Of a stretch of 64,000 nucleotides of DNA, positions 10,473 through 21,454 are shown in pieces. The stretch comes from Sesamum alatum (lineage: Eukaryota; Streptophyta; Magnoliopsida; Lamiales; Pedaliaceae). The notes below the pieces were generated by a model that was not told the origin of the DNA, did not search any database, and saw nothing but the letters and a program-made list of their open reading frames with translations. The DNA lies in the NCBI GenBank assembly GCA_034509735.1, contig JACGWO010000006.1, positions 34,093,141-34,157,140 of the forward strand. Direction: 5' to 3'. The position numbers and the translations under genes were made by a program. Every line of letters begins with the position of its first letter. The first letter of the stretch is position 1.

Positions 10473-11861
10473 ATGGTTTCACACCAAAGAATACTAGCTT
10501 TAATCGCGGTGCAACAGATAATAACCAAAATAGTGGTTGCCCTAACCCTCTTTGTGGTTGTTTACTACCAACTTAAAAGACTACGACGGAATCATAGACG
10601 TCAACGGTCTAAACGGTACACTATAAATAGTCGAATCCCTTATCAGGTGAACCATCTCCGTAGGCTTGTAATACACAATAATGAAGCATGTCTAAGAAAT
10701 CTACGAATGAATCGTAACGCTTTTGGTCATTTGTGTTATTTGTTGGAACATTACTCCGGGTTGACTGATAGTCAAAGCATTACCGTGAGTGAAAAAGTAA
10801 CAATATTTGTATGCATAATATCTCATCACAAGAAAAATTGGGTTGTAAAACACTATTTCATGCATTCCGGTCGAACAATCAATAGATGTTTCCATCGGGT
10901 ACTTAATGGGGTACTTAGAACCAACCAAACATTACTCGCTAGACCCAAACCTATTCCAGACGATTGCACCAACTCAAGATGGAGGTGGTTTAAGGTAATC
11001 TTCTAAATTCATTGCTAACCTTTTCCCATGGTGCACATCGAAAAATGCTTACCTACATTATACATTAAATTATTACACATTTAGGTTGTTTGGGTGCACT
11101 AGATGGAACATACGTTGACGTTAGGGTGGCAGATGCGGATAAATGACGCTATTGAAACAGGAAAGGCCATATTTCAGTTAATATACTGGGTGTCTGTAAC
11201 AAGAACATGCAATTCATTTAAGTCCTAGCCGGTTGGAGGGAAGCACTGCAAATAGCAGAGTTTTGCGTGATGCAATACACCGACCAAATGGACTGAAAGT
11301 ACCAATAGGTAAATACTTGTAAGTCGCCTATGGTTTGTGACATTTATAACTGGTACCGCTGCAATAACTCCTTACATCATCCCTTGTTTGTTAGGCAATT
11401 ATTATTTGTGTGACAATGGATATACGAACGACGAAGGTTTTTTGACACCATATAGAGGCGTTAGATATCACCTGATGGAGTGGGATCGTGGTGCCGCCGG
11501 ACCACAAAATAAAGAAGAGTTTTTCAACCTGAAGCATTCGACTGCTAGAAATGTAATCGAACATACTTTTAAATTGTTGAAAATGCGTTGGGCGATATTG
11601 AGAAGTCCATCTTTCTACCCTATAAAAGTGCAAAATAGAATTATCTTGGCTTGTTGCTTACTACACAATTTTATTCGGAATGAGATGCCAGATGATCCCA
11701 TTAAGTTTAAAATGACCGACTCCAACGATATGCCGAATGAACCTATGGTCGAATATGTTTCCTCCATAGATACAAGTGCGGCTTGGACTAATTGGCGAGA
11801 TGAATTGGCTGCTTCTATGTACAACGAGTGGTTGAACGCACCGGCTGAATTTTCTGTTTGA
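10473..11861 (+). pseudogene. PIF/Harbinger DDE transposase (DDE_Tnp_4 type)
   Basis: Exon 1 (10473-10994) begins MVSHQRILALIAV and contains the helix-turn-helix-like region (LRNLRMNRNAFGHLCYLL, SEKVTIFVCIISHHKKN), ending at a consensus donor AAG/GTAATC. Exon 2 starts near 11084 with GALDGTYVDVR (first catalytic Asp). It then has TGA codons at DK*RY*NRKG, a TAA after NMQFI and a frameshift near 11240 (to STANSRVLRDAIHRPNG). Exon 3, after an AG near 11394, carries the second Asp (YLCDNGYTN) and the Glu (ARNVIEHTFKLLKMRWAIL). The family order D-D-E is complete, but the gene is clearly dead. The ORF at 11337 starts inside an intron and is only the exon 3 frame. Confidence 0.88.
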
Positions 11862-12183
11862 AAGTAGTCTTTGCTTATGTGAAATTGTATCCTCTTTTAT
11901 CTTTGTACTAATGGCTTGGGGAACTTTGTAGTTCTGTTTGGATGGTGAACTATTGAAACATAGTATTTGAATGCCCGACTTTAATGGTTTGTCTCGGGTC
12001 ATGGTTGCTTGCTTTAACTCGATTACTTTTATGTTCTTCATTTGTGGTTATGTAATTTGCGTTTGATGCGATTGAAACCATATAAATGTGCTTTCTACAG
12101 TTTTACACGTGCCCATAGCATTCTTAAAAATTTTATTACTCAACCACACATTTTCAGGCAAATACATTTATTTTTTATTGTTG

Positions 12184-13134
12184 ATGAGTCGTCCGGACGA
12201 TGAAGGTAATAGCAATTTCAGTAGATGTGGAGCGCCAAAGGAGAAGGGCGGTTCCCATCGGACATGGACCACAAGGGAGGAGGAATTTCTTATTCATGGT
12301 CTTCGTTCCTTGGTAACTAGAGGTTGGAAGTGTGAGAATGGCTTTCGTAATGGTTATTTATTGCAGCTAGAAGGGCACATGCTTAATGCTTTTCGAGATA
12401 GTGATATTAAGGCGGAGTCCCACATCAACTCAAAGATTCACGTATAGAAGAAATAGTTTTGCAACACTAAGTACTATGATGTTGCGTAGTGGCTTCAGAT
12501 GGGATGACAACAAACACATGATTACTGTCGATGAGAATAACATTTGGGATGAATACGTAAAGGTAATTTAATTCCCCTATTATTGTTAAAAAAAAATAAC
12601 TATTTTTGATGTTTGTACACCAATTATTATTGTCTGTCTATTCAACAGGTCGATCCGAGCACAAAGTCAATGCGGTATAAAACATGGCCCTACTATCCTA
12701 CGTGGCGAGAGATATTCGGCAAGGACAGAGCAGGCGGTGATGGAGGCGAGGATATAAATGACGCACGGGATGCAGCTAGAGAGGAAGTAATTCCTGAAAC
12801 ATAAGATTACTACGTTCCTACCGGGGATTGGAATCCTAATACAGGCTTTGCTACTAATGACAGGACCCAAGGACATACGTCCAACACTAATATTGATCCA
12901 ACTGCTACATCTTCAAGTGTACCTATGGGTAGTGGTGGGAGCGCAAAGAAACGTAAACGTGTGGGAGTGGCTGCAGATGAAAGATTGGTTGAAATGGTTA
13001 GTACATTTTGTGAAGATGCTAACAATCGAATCGACACGTTGACAAGAGTATTCCAGATGGAGTTTGGTAATCCGGAAACTAGGTTGTTGGTTGATGATGC
13101 AGTGGCAGAAATTGAAGGACTTGATGAAAATTAA
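12184..13134 (+). pseudogene. Harbinger ORF1, Myb/SANT-like DNA-binding protein
   Basis: The partner protein of plant Harbinger transposases, which helps the transposase bind element DNA in the nucleus. It starts at ATG 12184 (MSRPDDEGNSNF). The Myb/SANT core begins RTWTTREEEFLIHGL and includes GFRNGYLLQLEGHM. The frame is cut by a TAG at the KIHVW position (probably TGG to TAG), then by a frameshift to FATLSTMMLRSGFRWDDN. An intron runs from 12563 to 12648 (AAG/GTAATT to CAACAG). The second exon (TWPYYPTWREIFGKDRA) meets an in-frame TAA at 12802, then continues (DYYVPTGDW, KKRKRVGV, a nuclear-localisation-like basic run) to TAA at 13132. It lies 320 bp downstream of the transposase on the same strand, the usual order for some PIF elements. 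Confidence 0.82.
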
Positions 13135-13570
13135 CAACTGGTTATTGTCCAATGCCTCCACAACAACCCGAAGGATATGGAGTTGTTCTTTTCGCTCGCA
13201 GCTCATAAGCATGGTCGATTGGTGAAATTGATGTTGGAGGGTAGGTTCTAATGAGTAAGAAATTGACTTTTCGTAAGTTGATGATTTATTTTGAGTATTA
13301 TCGAGTGCCCCTTGAACTCGGTCATCATGGGCATGCCCATCACTACATGCTATAGACCTCACATTTGGGTGGCCTGTTTATGTCGCTTAATTTCAAACAA
13401 TTGGTAATTGGTGATTAAGAACATTATTGGTTGCCAGTGATCGTCTACCAGTTCACCGTTGTTCCTTTCCAAATGCATACTCTTTTCTGGACCTAACGTC
13501 ACTAGTGAAGGCATACATAACCGCAAAAATATTAGTTTGGAAATGATTAGTACATGTACATTATGACATA

Positions 13571-14015
13571 TCTATAATATAAATTGTGAAAGGACAAATA
13601 GCTAATATTATTAGCTGTTTAATTACAAATTTTGGAATTTTTAACTATTTAGATTCCTAAAATTTCTAAACCTCCTCCATATAGATTTAGAATAAAAAAA
13701 CCTAAATCGACTTACAAACATGGAAATATGATTAACATACAACATTATTGGACTTTACAATACATTATAGTTTTATTATAGTTTGGCGTAATGGTCCAAT
13801 ACCATTTTATAGTTTTATAACAGTAGTCACTAAATAATTAGTTTGGAATAGTGTCAACAAATTAAAAATAAATGACATTCACGTATAGTTGTAATAGAAA
13901 ACATACAACACACATGTACAAAATGTAGCAAAAAATAAAACTAAATTAAACAACAGAAAATAGTCATAAAAAAACCTACAAATATAATTGATCTATCTAA
14001 TTTATTAAATTGTAA
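13571..14015 (+). mobile_element. Helitron-like fragment (copy C of a dispersed family)
   Basis: It begins A/TCTATAATATAAATTGTG, a plausible Helitron 5' end. Its reverse complement is clearly homologous to 49555-49810 and 50872-51150 (shared TGTGTTGTATGTTTTCT, ATTTATTTTTAATTT and TATGTTAATCATATTTC) and, nearer its 5' end, to the 152-bp units at 52495-52798. It lies inside the non-coding 3' part of the Harbinger. The 3' end was not identified. 14016-14314 is AT-rich with nothing recognised. Confidence 0.5.
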
Positions 14016-14314
14016 TTTCTTATATCTACGATAAGGAGGTTTGAATAATTATATTTATTTTTAATATTACTTTTGCGAATATGATAATTTTATATATATT
14101 CATATTAGTTGGTTTGATGCATAATAATAAAAATAATAATTAGTGAATATCCCAAATACAAAATTACAATTTTGGGGAATATCTTCTAATTCAATAGTAC
14201 CAATTAATATTAGAAAGTGAATTACAAATAATAGAATTGAATAGTTATCTTATGGAAAAATTAATGGCACACTATGTATAAGGTAATTAGCGTAATTTCA
14301 CTTATAACCCATGA

Positions 14315-14353
14315 AACTTGCCTTTAAACATTGACAAAGTTTAAAGGCAAGTT
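14315..14353. repeat. 15-bp perfect inverted repeat
   Basis: AACTTGCCTTTAAAC at 14315-14329 pairs with GTTTAAAGGCAAGTT at 14339-14353 with a 9-nt loop. The surrounding sequence to 14800 is non-coding. The frame at 14614-15030 is antisense to the Myb remnant. Confidence 0.85.
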
Positions 14354-14799
14354 ACGTATTTTCATAATCCCCGTTAAAATTAACGTCTACAATCCACAGT
14401 ATGGTAGGCACATGAGTATGCATAATTAGCATGAGTAGAATGAACATGAAGCATGCTACCTAATTGTACTTGAAAACAATTTAATCTATGGATGAATGAA
14501 CATGAAGCACGCTCCAAAATTTTAGTGCACATATTTAATTAATAAAACATGGCCCTGTATTTAAGTTTCGTACAGTAACGGGGTCGATTACAATAAAATG
14601 TCCTACATACACCATGACAATCCACCTTCGATTTCCCACAAACCTAACAAGCATACAGGATTACCCCTTTCAATCACTATCAAGGTTCAGCCAAAATCCC
14701 TTCCCAGAAACATTCAGCAACAAAAACCAACTCGTACACCCACAGTTTCAACATAGATCCAAAAGTCTGAAAAATCACTTACAATTAACAACCAAACAA

Positions 14800-15505
14800 A
14801 ACATTAGAATCGACCCCTACTGTGTTCAACTTCACTGCATTCACTCACTGTCCGTAATTGCCAAATCAATAACCGAGTTTGGATCTGGGCTTTCTTCTTC
14901 GCCAAAGGATTCGTTGTCATATTCATCATCACCGGTTGAATCTCATCTTGATATTGAATCAATTTTATGGCCATGGCCCCAACGACCTTCCTCGTTCGGC
15001 TCAAAGATGAATTTCAGACTTTCCCATTGAGGCTCTCCACGCTTAATGTAAGAATCGGCAAAGGGATTGGCCTTAAATGGTAAATAATTCCCAATTAAGT
15101 TAACTATTTGTAAAATAATGTACATAGTAAAAGATGGTTAAAATGGTAATTATATACCCTTACCAGTGCAACCCAAGCATCGTACGGAGCATGAAGAATG
15201 TTATTTTCGACATCCCAATGAAACCTTGGGTTTTCCAGGATGCCCTTAAATGTCAGGTACCGAGTCCGAAGACGCTCAAGGTGCCATGCATACGTCTCCT
15301 GCTTGAACTCCCATCCCCACATGCGAGTTATTGCACGGCCGGCGAAGAGCAAAGCCATCTTGTTAGGTCTGCGAGGATCGTCTTATTTAAAGCCTTTCTA
15401 AGCCTTACAGCATAGAGCATTGATGAAGGACACATCATGCGACTTCGTCCATCGGCCGGAGTAAAAATGGCGTTTCTGCGGTCGTTGTTGTAGTGGAGAG
15501 GCCAT
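14800..15505 (-). pseudogene. Second Myb/SANT-like gene, antisense, inside the Harbinger
   Basis: On the minus strand from ATG 15505 (MASPLQQRPQKRHFYSGRW) the Myb helix continues as TKSHDVSFINALCCKA, then meets a TAG and a TAA. Coding resumes as MALLFAGRAITRMWGWEF and RTRYLTFKGILENPRFHWD, then HAPYDAWVALV. A donor-like GTAAGG near 15166 and a short intron lead to NPFADSYIKRGEPQWESLKFIFEPNE. This is the order of plant Myb_DNA-bind_3 proteins (Trp-rich core, W at D-A-W, then the K-G-E-P segment). The tail is acidic (DEYDNESFGEEESPD). It may be a captured host gene, or ORF1 of a second Harbinger inserted in reverse. It is not functional as written. Confidence 0.72.
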
Positions 15506-16069
15506 GGTGGTAGGTTGCGAAAGGGTGATTTTGGGGAGAGAAGAGACAACCAAATAAGATGTAAAGTTGTTTTTGGAAGCAGAACATGCTTCATAGGGAT
15601 CATCTAAGGAGATGCAATCATACCAACTTTAAAAAAGATGAAAGGGTGGAGATGAAGGGTCTGGTGCAAAGATCCCTTCATCTGCACTTTGTGAGATTTG
15701 CTGACCTTTAACACCTAATGACATCCTGCCACTTCGAAATATTTGATGAAATTACCATTTTTTTAAATGATTATATGAGTGCATTGATGTAATTACCAAT
15801 CACATCAATCCATGATAAAATAAATGCGCCACGTAGGAAAATATGGTACCACCGTTGGCAATAATTTTTCCCGTTTAGGAAGACCCTTCCCCATTATTTG
15901 CAAGTAAGTTATCCCGGATTCCAAATCCAATAAACTTAACCTCCCAAAATAATGTTCTTAGAAAATAAGCAAAATTTAAACAAAACAAATTTTCAGAATT
16001 AATCCAAAAATTAAAAGGAAAAACTGAAAATAATGAGAAAAGCGATGACGTCAATCGGCTGCCGCCACC

Positions 16070-16505
16070 GGTAGCAGTCAGCCGGTGCGCAGGTCAGCAG
16101 GCCCAGCCTGCTGCCCCTGCGTGCGCGCAGGCGCTGCCTGACCGGGCGCGCGCGCAGGCCCCCCTACCTGCGTCCGCGCGCGCCTGGTCGGCAGTTGTCT
16201 GCACGTCCGCGTGCCAGCAGGCTGCCACGCGCGCCAGCCTGCTGGCCGCCAGGGCAGGCGCACGCTCGCAGACTCCACAGTCTGCGTGCGTCCGGGTGCG
16301 CAGGCGCCCCAGCGCGCTGGCCTGGCTACCCTGCCGGCATGCGCGCGCGCACCGGCCACCCGCCTGCGCCTGCCGCCTGGTAGGCCTGACTGCGCGCGCC
16401 ATGCGCGCCTGGCGCAGGCGGCGGCGCGCAGGCTCCCCTGCGTGCGCGCGCCCGCCTCGCCTGAGCGCACAGCGCGCGCGGTCAGCCACCGGCTGGCCGC
16501 GTGCT
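16070..16505. other. Very GC-rich island with degenerate GCGCAGGC repeats
   Basis: About 430 bp dominated by G and C, built from variants of GCGCGCAGGC and CCTGCGTGCG in both orientations, in an otherwise AT-rich window. It lies on the internal side of the primer-binding-like site at 16711 of a minus-strand LTR element, so it is probably the 5' untranslated leader of that element. Long frames on both strands (for example 16078-16608) are composition artefacts rich in Arg, Ala and Pro. Confidence 0.7.
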
Positions 16506-16710
16506 GCGTTTTCTCCATTTCGTTCGATTTTGCCCCCGTTTCCCAAGAAAAAACAGAAAATACCAACACACCAAAATCATACGAGATCGAAAGCAAGAAA
16601 AACGGCATGCTTTAACGATAAAATATCAAGAAATAATTAAAACATGCCAAACACATTTTCATGCTTAAAATGCACACAAAACCCTAAGCCTATACACTGA
16701 ACCGGGCTCG

Positions 16711-16723
16711 GATACCACTGAAA
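16711..16723 (-). other. Primer-binding site resembling initiator Met tRNA complement
   Basis: On the minus strand this reads TGGTATCCGAGCC, one base from the common plant retrotransposon primer site TGGTATCAGAGC. It follows directly the end of the LTR (minus strand ...GGCTTTCAG). This sets the element's orientation as minus. Confidence 0.7.
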
Positions 16724-17847
16724 GCCTTGGGTAGGCGTGTGGATCGTCCCCGGAATAGCGCGAATGCGGAAACGCGGTATAATTTAAATTATGAAATTTA
16801 AACATGCATAATACGTATTAAAATAAAACACGTTCAAGGGGTGTGCCCTTGAAATTCTCGGGTGTTCGGTGTATCTCATGAATTATAAACACATGCATAA
16901 CAATCATGGAGGCCATAGGATTGTAAAATAAAGAAGACGAAAAACGCAAATAGAAACCTACCGATTCGTCGTTCTTCTGTTCTAACCAGTACTTGGGTTG
17001 TTCCCCGATTTGCTCCAAGATCTCGTATGGGAGACCCTCTAATTCGTGACACGCAATCCGGCCACGTATCTTGAACTTCGTGCTAGCGAACGAACAAGTA
17101 TTTTATTGGAGAGGACGGATCAATCACACGTTATTATTTAACGGGATTAATCCTCCTTTGTTCAATTGTTAACACAAAAGAACAAGAGAGAATTCTTGGA
17201 GAGAGAGGAGAGAGGTGGACGAGAGAGAGGGAGAGGCACACGAGTTCTAGTGTGTGTGTGTGTGTTGAAGAATCATCATCTTTCTACAAGTGAAGGGCTA
17301 GGAGTATATATAGAGGAGGAGTTCATTACTCTTCAAACTCCAACTCTAGGAAGACTAATTTCACTAGGATTTTGACCTAGTTAAAGTCCTAGTCAAAGTA
17401 GTAATTTGACCTAGTCAAATTAATCCTAGTCATCATCTCTCCCTTTTAATCTCAACCATTAATTTAATTTAATGAAATATTTAAAACCTATTTAAATATT
17501 CCAAGGGCAATAATAAATATAAATATTTATTCTAAGCCCATTAAATTAATTTTCTAATAAATCTAATTTATTAGATAAATTCCTTTTATCTAATAAAAGG
17601 AATTAATTCTTTCCAAGAAAATTAAAGACCCGATTAAATCCAATTTAATCATTCCATTTCTCCAAATATTTAATTCTAAATTAAATACTTTATGTGTGCG
17701 GATTGTGTGTGACTCTTTAGGTTCACCTTCAGCTAGACTTGGTTGGATTCCTAGAATCCGCCCGTTACCATGAGTGGCCATCTAGTAACGGTCCATGGCA
17801 CTAGAGACTAGGTGAATAAACGGGGATGAACATTTAGGCTCTAACAG
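16724..17847 (-). mobile_element. LTR of a retrotransposon, minus orientation
   Basis: On the minus strand it begins TGTTAGAGCCTAAATG and ends GGCTTTCA, the canonical TG...CA termini. The primer-binding-like site lies immediately beyond. A TATATATA box lies near 17308-17316, followed (minus strand) by a pyrimidine-rich, ACAC-rich leader that looks like the start of R. The upstream part holds AAT-rich inverted segments such as TTTATCTAATAAA. There is no gag or pol frame next to it and no matching second LTR in the window. Confidence 0.65.
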
Positions 17848-18640
17848 TACATTTGTCCTTCCGTCTACGGTCTCACCACTTAGGGTCTAGGCCACGGAAA
17901 ATGCAGGTATCCATATTGGACCTCAATGTCGGTCTGTCCTTTACTAAACGTTGCAAAGGAAACCTTCCCTTCTGTTCAGTTACTGTGGCCACAGATTTTA
18001 GGGACAAGACTCAGAGCATTTGTGAGACTCAACTGTCAATACCTTTTGACAGGAGACAGATCCTTTCTTGAAAACTACTGTCACTCTGTACACCGGAGCC
18101 GCACCAGACATGGCTTATGACTACTCAAGTGCTTCTTGGCAATCTCTCACCATATCTAAGATACAACCCTGATATACAGGTAAACTCAGCAGTTCCTCAA
18201 GTCAAAGGACTTGACCTGTACTGTTGGAACCGGGAACACACGTCATACCTAGCCGACCCTACTCAAGGTCCTCCGTAAGACGGTTCCCGCGAGTCACCTC
18301 AGTTAGCTGCTACCTAGCAGGCCAACCCACTAACACTGCTTAGACGACCCTCGTCACCCGTCGATGAAATACGACAACAGATGCTTAGTGCAAGTCTCAT
18401 GGGGAATCTCGGTACCCATTTTCAAGATTCCTTGGCTTGGAGATTTCCGGATTGATTCGGCGGAACTAATTTCATGGACCTACCTCCAAGCGTAGTCCCA
18501 GTCCCCGAAATGTGTTTTCAGTCCGTGGGCTTTGTTCGCGTAGTGAACAGAAATATAAAGTGGATAAAGTGAATACAAACAAAGTAAATGACAAATGAAT
18601 TTCACTTCTTATTCATTAATGATTTATCAAATCCTCGAAA
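17848..18640 (-). other. Non-coding sequence joined to the LTR, probably retrotransposon-derived
   Basis: A moderately GC-rich, non-coding stretch unlike the AT-rich host sequence. It starts right at the LTR border and ends where LINE coding sequence begins near 18640. No family is recognised and no long frame is convincing. It could be 3' internal sequence of the same element, or the flank of an older insertion. Confidence 0.4.
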
Positions 18641-20285
18641 TTGTTCAGACATAGGTTACAATTCGCCTACCAAGATTGGCTACATGGTCACCTATTCTAA
18701 CAACAGCTTCTTCCAAGCCACCCAGTGTACCATCTTTTCCCCCCGATTGTGCCATCAAAAGTTCTTCATTGCTGATTCAAGGTCCCTCAACAGATGATCG
18801 GGCAAGCGGAAGCACGACATGGCATAAGTGGGTATCAAGTGCAAAACAGATTTTATGAGCACGCCTTTACCTGTTTGAGATAACAGCTTGCTATCCTAGC
18901 TTGATATGCGCGCCCAGAATAGGTCCTGGATATTGTGAAATAGCGCCCGTCTGGACCGACCGGCTACTGCAGGAAGCCCTAGATAGCGATCGTGGGCAGT
19001 CACCAATCGCACTCCCAAATAGTTCGCCAACCTCTATCTCTCCTCATACTGAATACTGCCACTAATCACCATAATGGACTTTGTGAAGTTCACGGCCTAC
19101 CCCACGAGCCCTCTGATACAGCTCCAAAATCCTCCGAATCTCTTGTACCTGGTGTTGGCCTTGCTGAACAACAGGGTGTCATCGGCAAATAGAAGATGTG
19201 ACACCCGTGGCGCCGTTGGTCCAATCTGCACTCCCGTCAACCTGCCCCTCCGCTCTGAATCCTGAATCAAGCAAGAAAATGCCTCCGCACAAAAAATGAA
19301 AAGATAAGGCGACAACGGGTCCCCCTATCTGATCCCATGCTCCGAATGAAAATATCCAAACTGCGTACCATTCAAAGTCAGTGAATATGAAACTGAGGTA
19401 ACCAAGAGCATGATTAAACTCACGAATCTAGTCTCAAAGCCTAATCTAAGCAAAACACATTTGAGGATTGGCCATTCAACCCTATCATAGGCTTTGCTCA
19501 TATCTAACTTCAAGGTAGTATAACCTTGCTTAGACCAGGAGGATACCTTAAGAAAATGATTAATCTCGAATGCTAGAAGGACATTATTTGTTATCAAATG
19601 GCCCGGGATAAAGGCAGACTGGGTAGGGGATACAATGGCATTCATCATGCCTTTCAACCGATTAGCAATACACTTAAAGGCAAATTTTACGACGACATGA
19701 CACAAACTAATCGGCTGCAGTTGAGACACTACTTCTGGGTTGCCACATTTAGGGATAAGGACAACATGTGTGTAGTTCATTTTATGAAGCAAAGACCGAC
19801 CATTAAGAATGAGAAGCACAAAATTAATGACATCCGGACCTACAATATCCCAAAACCTTTGAAAAAAGACAGGGGACATGCCATCGGGGCCGGGGGATTT
19901 GAAAGAAAACATACCGAAGGTGGTTTACCTTACTTCAATGTTCGTGAATGGCTACATCAACGAGGCGTTCATTTTTGGAGATACGCGTGGGTGAACTGCA
20001 ACCACCACCTCGTCAATGCTCTTCTCCGAGGGCCGACTGGACGCAAAGATCAACCCAAAATGTTGCAGAAGAATCTCCTGAAAAAACCTCCACCCTATCT
20101 CTCCAGACCCCCCTATCATCCTTCAGGCGGTGTATAGTATTATGACGCTTCCTAGACGATGTCCTGGCGTGAAAAAACTTCGTATTCCCATCCCCGTTAG
20201 CTAGCCAGTGCTCTTTTCCCCGTTGTTGCCATGTCAATAACTGCCTTGCTTTATGTTTAGCCAACTGAGCCCTAATCCCTTGCAT
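18640..20285 (-). pseudogene. LINE-2 ORF2 C-terminal half: linker and reverse transcriptase
   Basis: In coding order: a linker typical of plant L1 ORF2 (HWLANGDGNTKFFHARTSSR, 20285-20013); RT fingers (FKSPGPDGMSPVFFQRFWD, LQPISLCHVVVKFAFKCIAN, SAFIPGHLITNNVLLAFE); the palm (LKLDMSKAYDRVEWPIL) in one open frame from 19912 to 19325; and the catalytic box LLFADDTLLF near 19180. It continues in shifted frames as LGLPAVVGRS-like sequence, TGKGVLIKSVLHLIPTYAMSC and MVHWVAWKKL until about 18650. The zinc-binding and RNase H domains are missing because the element is cut by the retrotransposon-derived block to the left. Several frameshifts and stops make it non-functional. Confidence 0.88.
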
Positions 20286-20689
20286 TTCCTAATATGCGGC
20301 CGCGGTAAGCTCTCCCCCCTCAAGTCACACATACCTCGCTGCAAGGCCCTGAATCTCTCGTTTGGGGCGTACAAATTCTGATATGTTCCATTGGAGAAGC
20401 CGTACCCAACAGTGCTATATCTTCTTCCACAAAACATTATGGGGATCCCCCTCCACTGTTCCCGCCCATGCTCACTTATAACCCTCCTACAATCCTCCGA
20501 TTGGAGCCACCGTGCCTCGAAACAGAAAGGAGCCTTGCCTGCATGCTGTTGAGATGATCCCGAGTCCTCAGATCTACCAACACCATCTAATGATCCGACT
20601 ACCAAGCAGCACATGCATAACCCTACTATGTGAAAACTGAGCTGCCCAGTCCATATTAGCACAGGCCCTATCAAACCGCGCCGTACCAT

Positions 20690-21245
20690 GTCTGGAGTCT
20701 GTCTTCAGTTGCACCATGTGTACGTTACCCCTGAATACCCCAAGTCATCTAAGTTACAGTCCTGTAACACCTGCCTAAACTCCGCCATCTGCCACACCGG
20801 TCAGCTAGCCCCTGTCTTCTCGTGTTGGAATAAAATCTCATCATAGTCCCCTAGGCATATCCACGGAGCGGTCACCTGCTTGCTAAGCATCCTCAAGTAT
20901 CCCACCCTTGCTTCCGCTGTGTAGCCTCCGCCGCCCCATAAAAGCCTGTACACCACATAGATGATGTACTACTAGGTAAGAACACCTCCATGTCGATGTG
21001 AAAACGAGAACAAGACCTTAATTGTACCGCTAGCTCTTTACTCCATAACATAGCCAACCCCCCAGATCACCCAACTGCTTGTACACACCCTCCAAACAAT
21101 TCTAGCTGTTGTTTAACCCTCTCAACCCTATGATAGCCACTTTGTCTAAAAAAGAAATACCACCGCTGGACCACACCCTCGGAGCACTTCTCCGAGCTTA
21201 CGAACTGTCGAGGCTGATCCAAGACCCCGACAGTTCCAGGCAAAA
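20690..21245 (-). pseudogene. LINE-2 ORF2 N-terminal half: endonuclease remnant
   Basis: The start of ORF2 is readable on the minus strand at about 21245 as AWNCRGLGSASTVRKLGEVLR, the hallmark of plant L1 apurinic-type endonucleases. Further on, WICLGDYDEILFQHEKTGA (near 20870-20810) matches the conserved GDFNEIL block. Stops and frameshifts are frequent between them. The enzyme would nick target DNA to prime reverse transcription. 20285-20690 links it to the RT part in broken frames. Confidence 0.75.
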
Positions 21246-21454
21246 AATTATCATATCTCTTGGCGGGGCTGCCCCGTAGCCGCCGCCGGATCAGATTCAG
21301 CTACAAACTCAGTTGACATCTCCAAACCCGAAATAGAAACAGAATTGGAGTAGAACTTACTTAGGTCCGTCATAAGTGTCTTTGCAGTGGCTTGTTCTCA
21401 CCGCGGCCCCAGTTTTCATTTCAACGCCCCTCGACCCTGTAGCCCGCTATTTCC

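Larger units (their letters stand above)
9390..15944. mobile_element. PIF/Harbinger-type DNA transposon, degenerate, about 6.5 kb
   Basis: The block carries the two standard Harbinger genes plus an antisense Myb/SANT pseudogene. Candidate ends: the left begins GGAGCGTGTTTACTATG near 9390. The reverse complement of the right end near 15944 reads GGAGGTTAAGTTTATTGG. Further in, the two ends resemble each other again (TGGGAAGAGGCC at left, TGGGGAAGGGTC at right, each followed by TAAA). I could not find a convincing 3-bp TWA duplication, so both boundaries are approximate. The left end abuts LINE coding sequence, which suggests insertion into that LINE. Confidence 0.6.

Noticed and set aside
16078..16640. 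Long overlapping frames on both strands (150-176 codons) in the GC-rich island
   Set aside because: They are open on several frames at once, consist of Arg, Ala and Pro, and follow base composition; no domain is visible.
16724..17847. Solo LTR
   Set aside because: The 5 bases on either side differ (ACCAC/GTACA) and a primer-binding-like site follows, so an internal region is attached.
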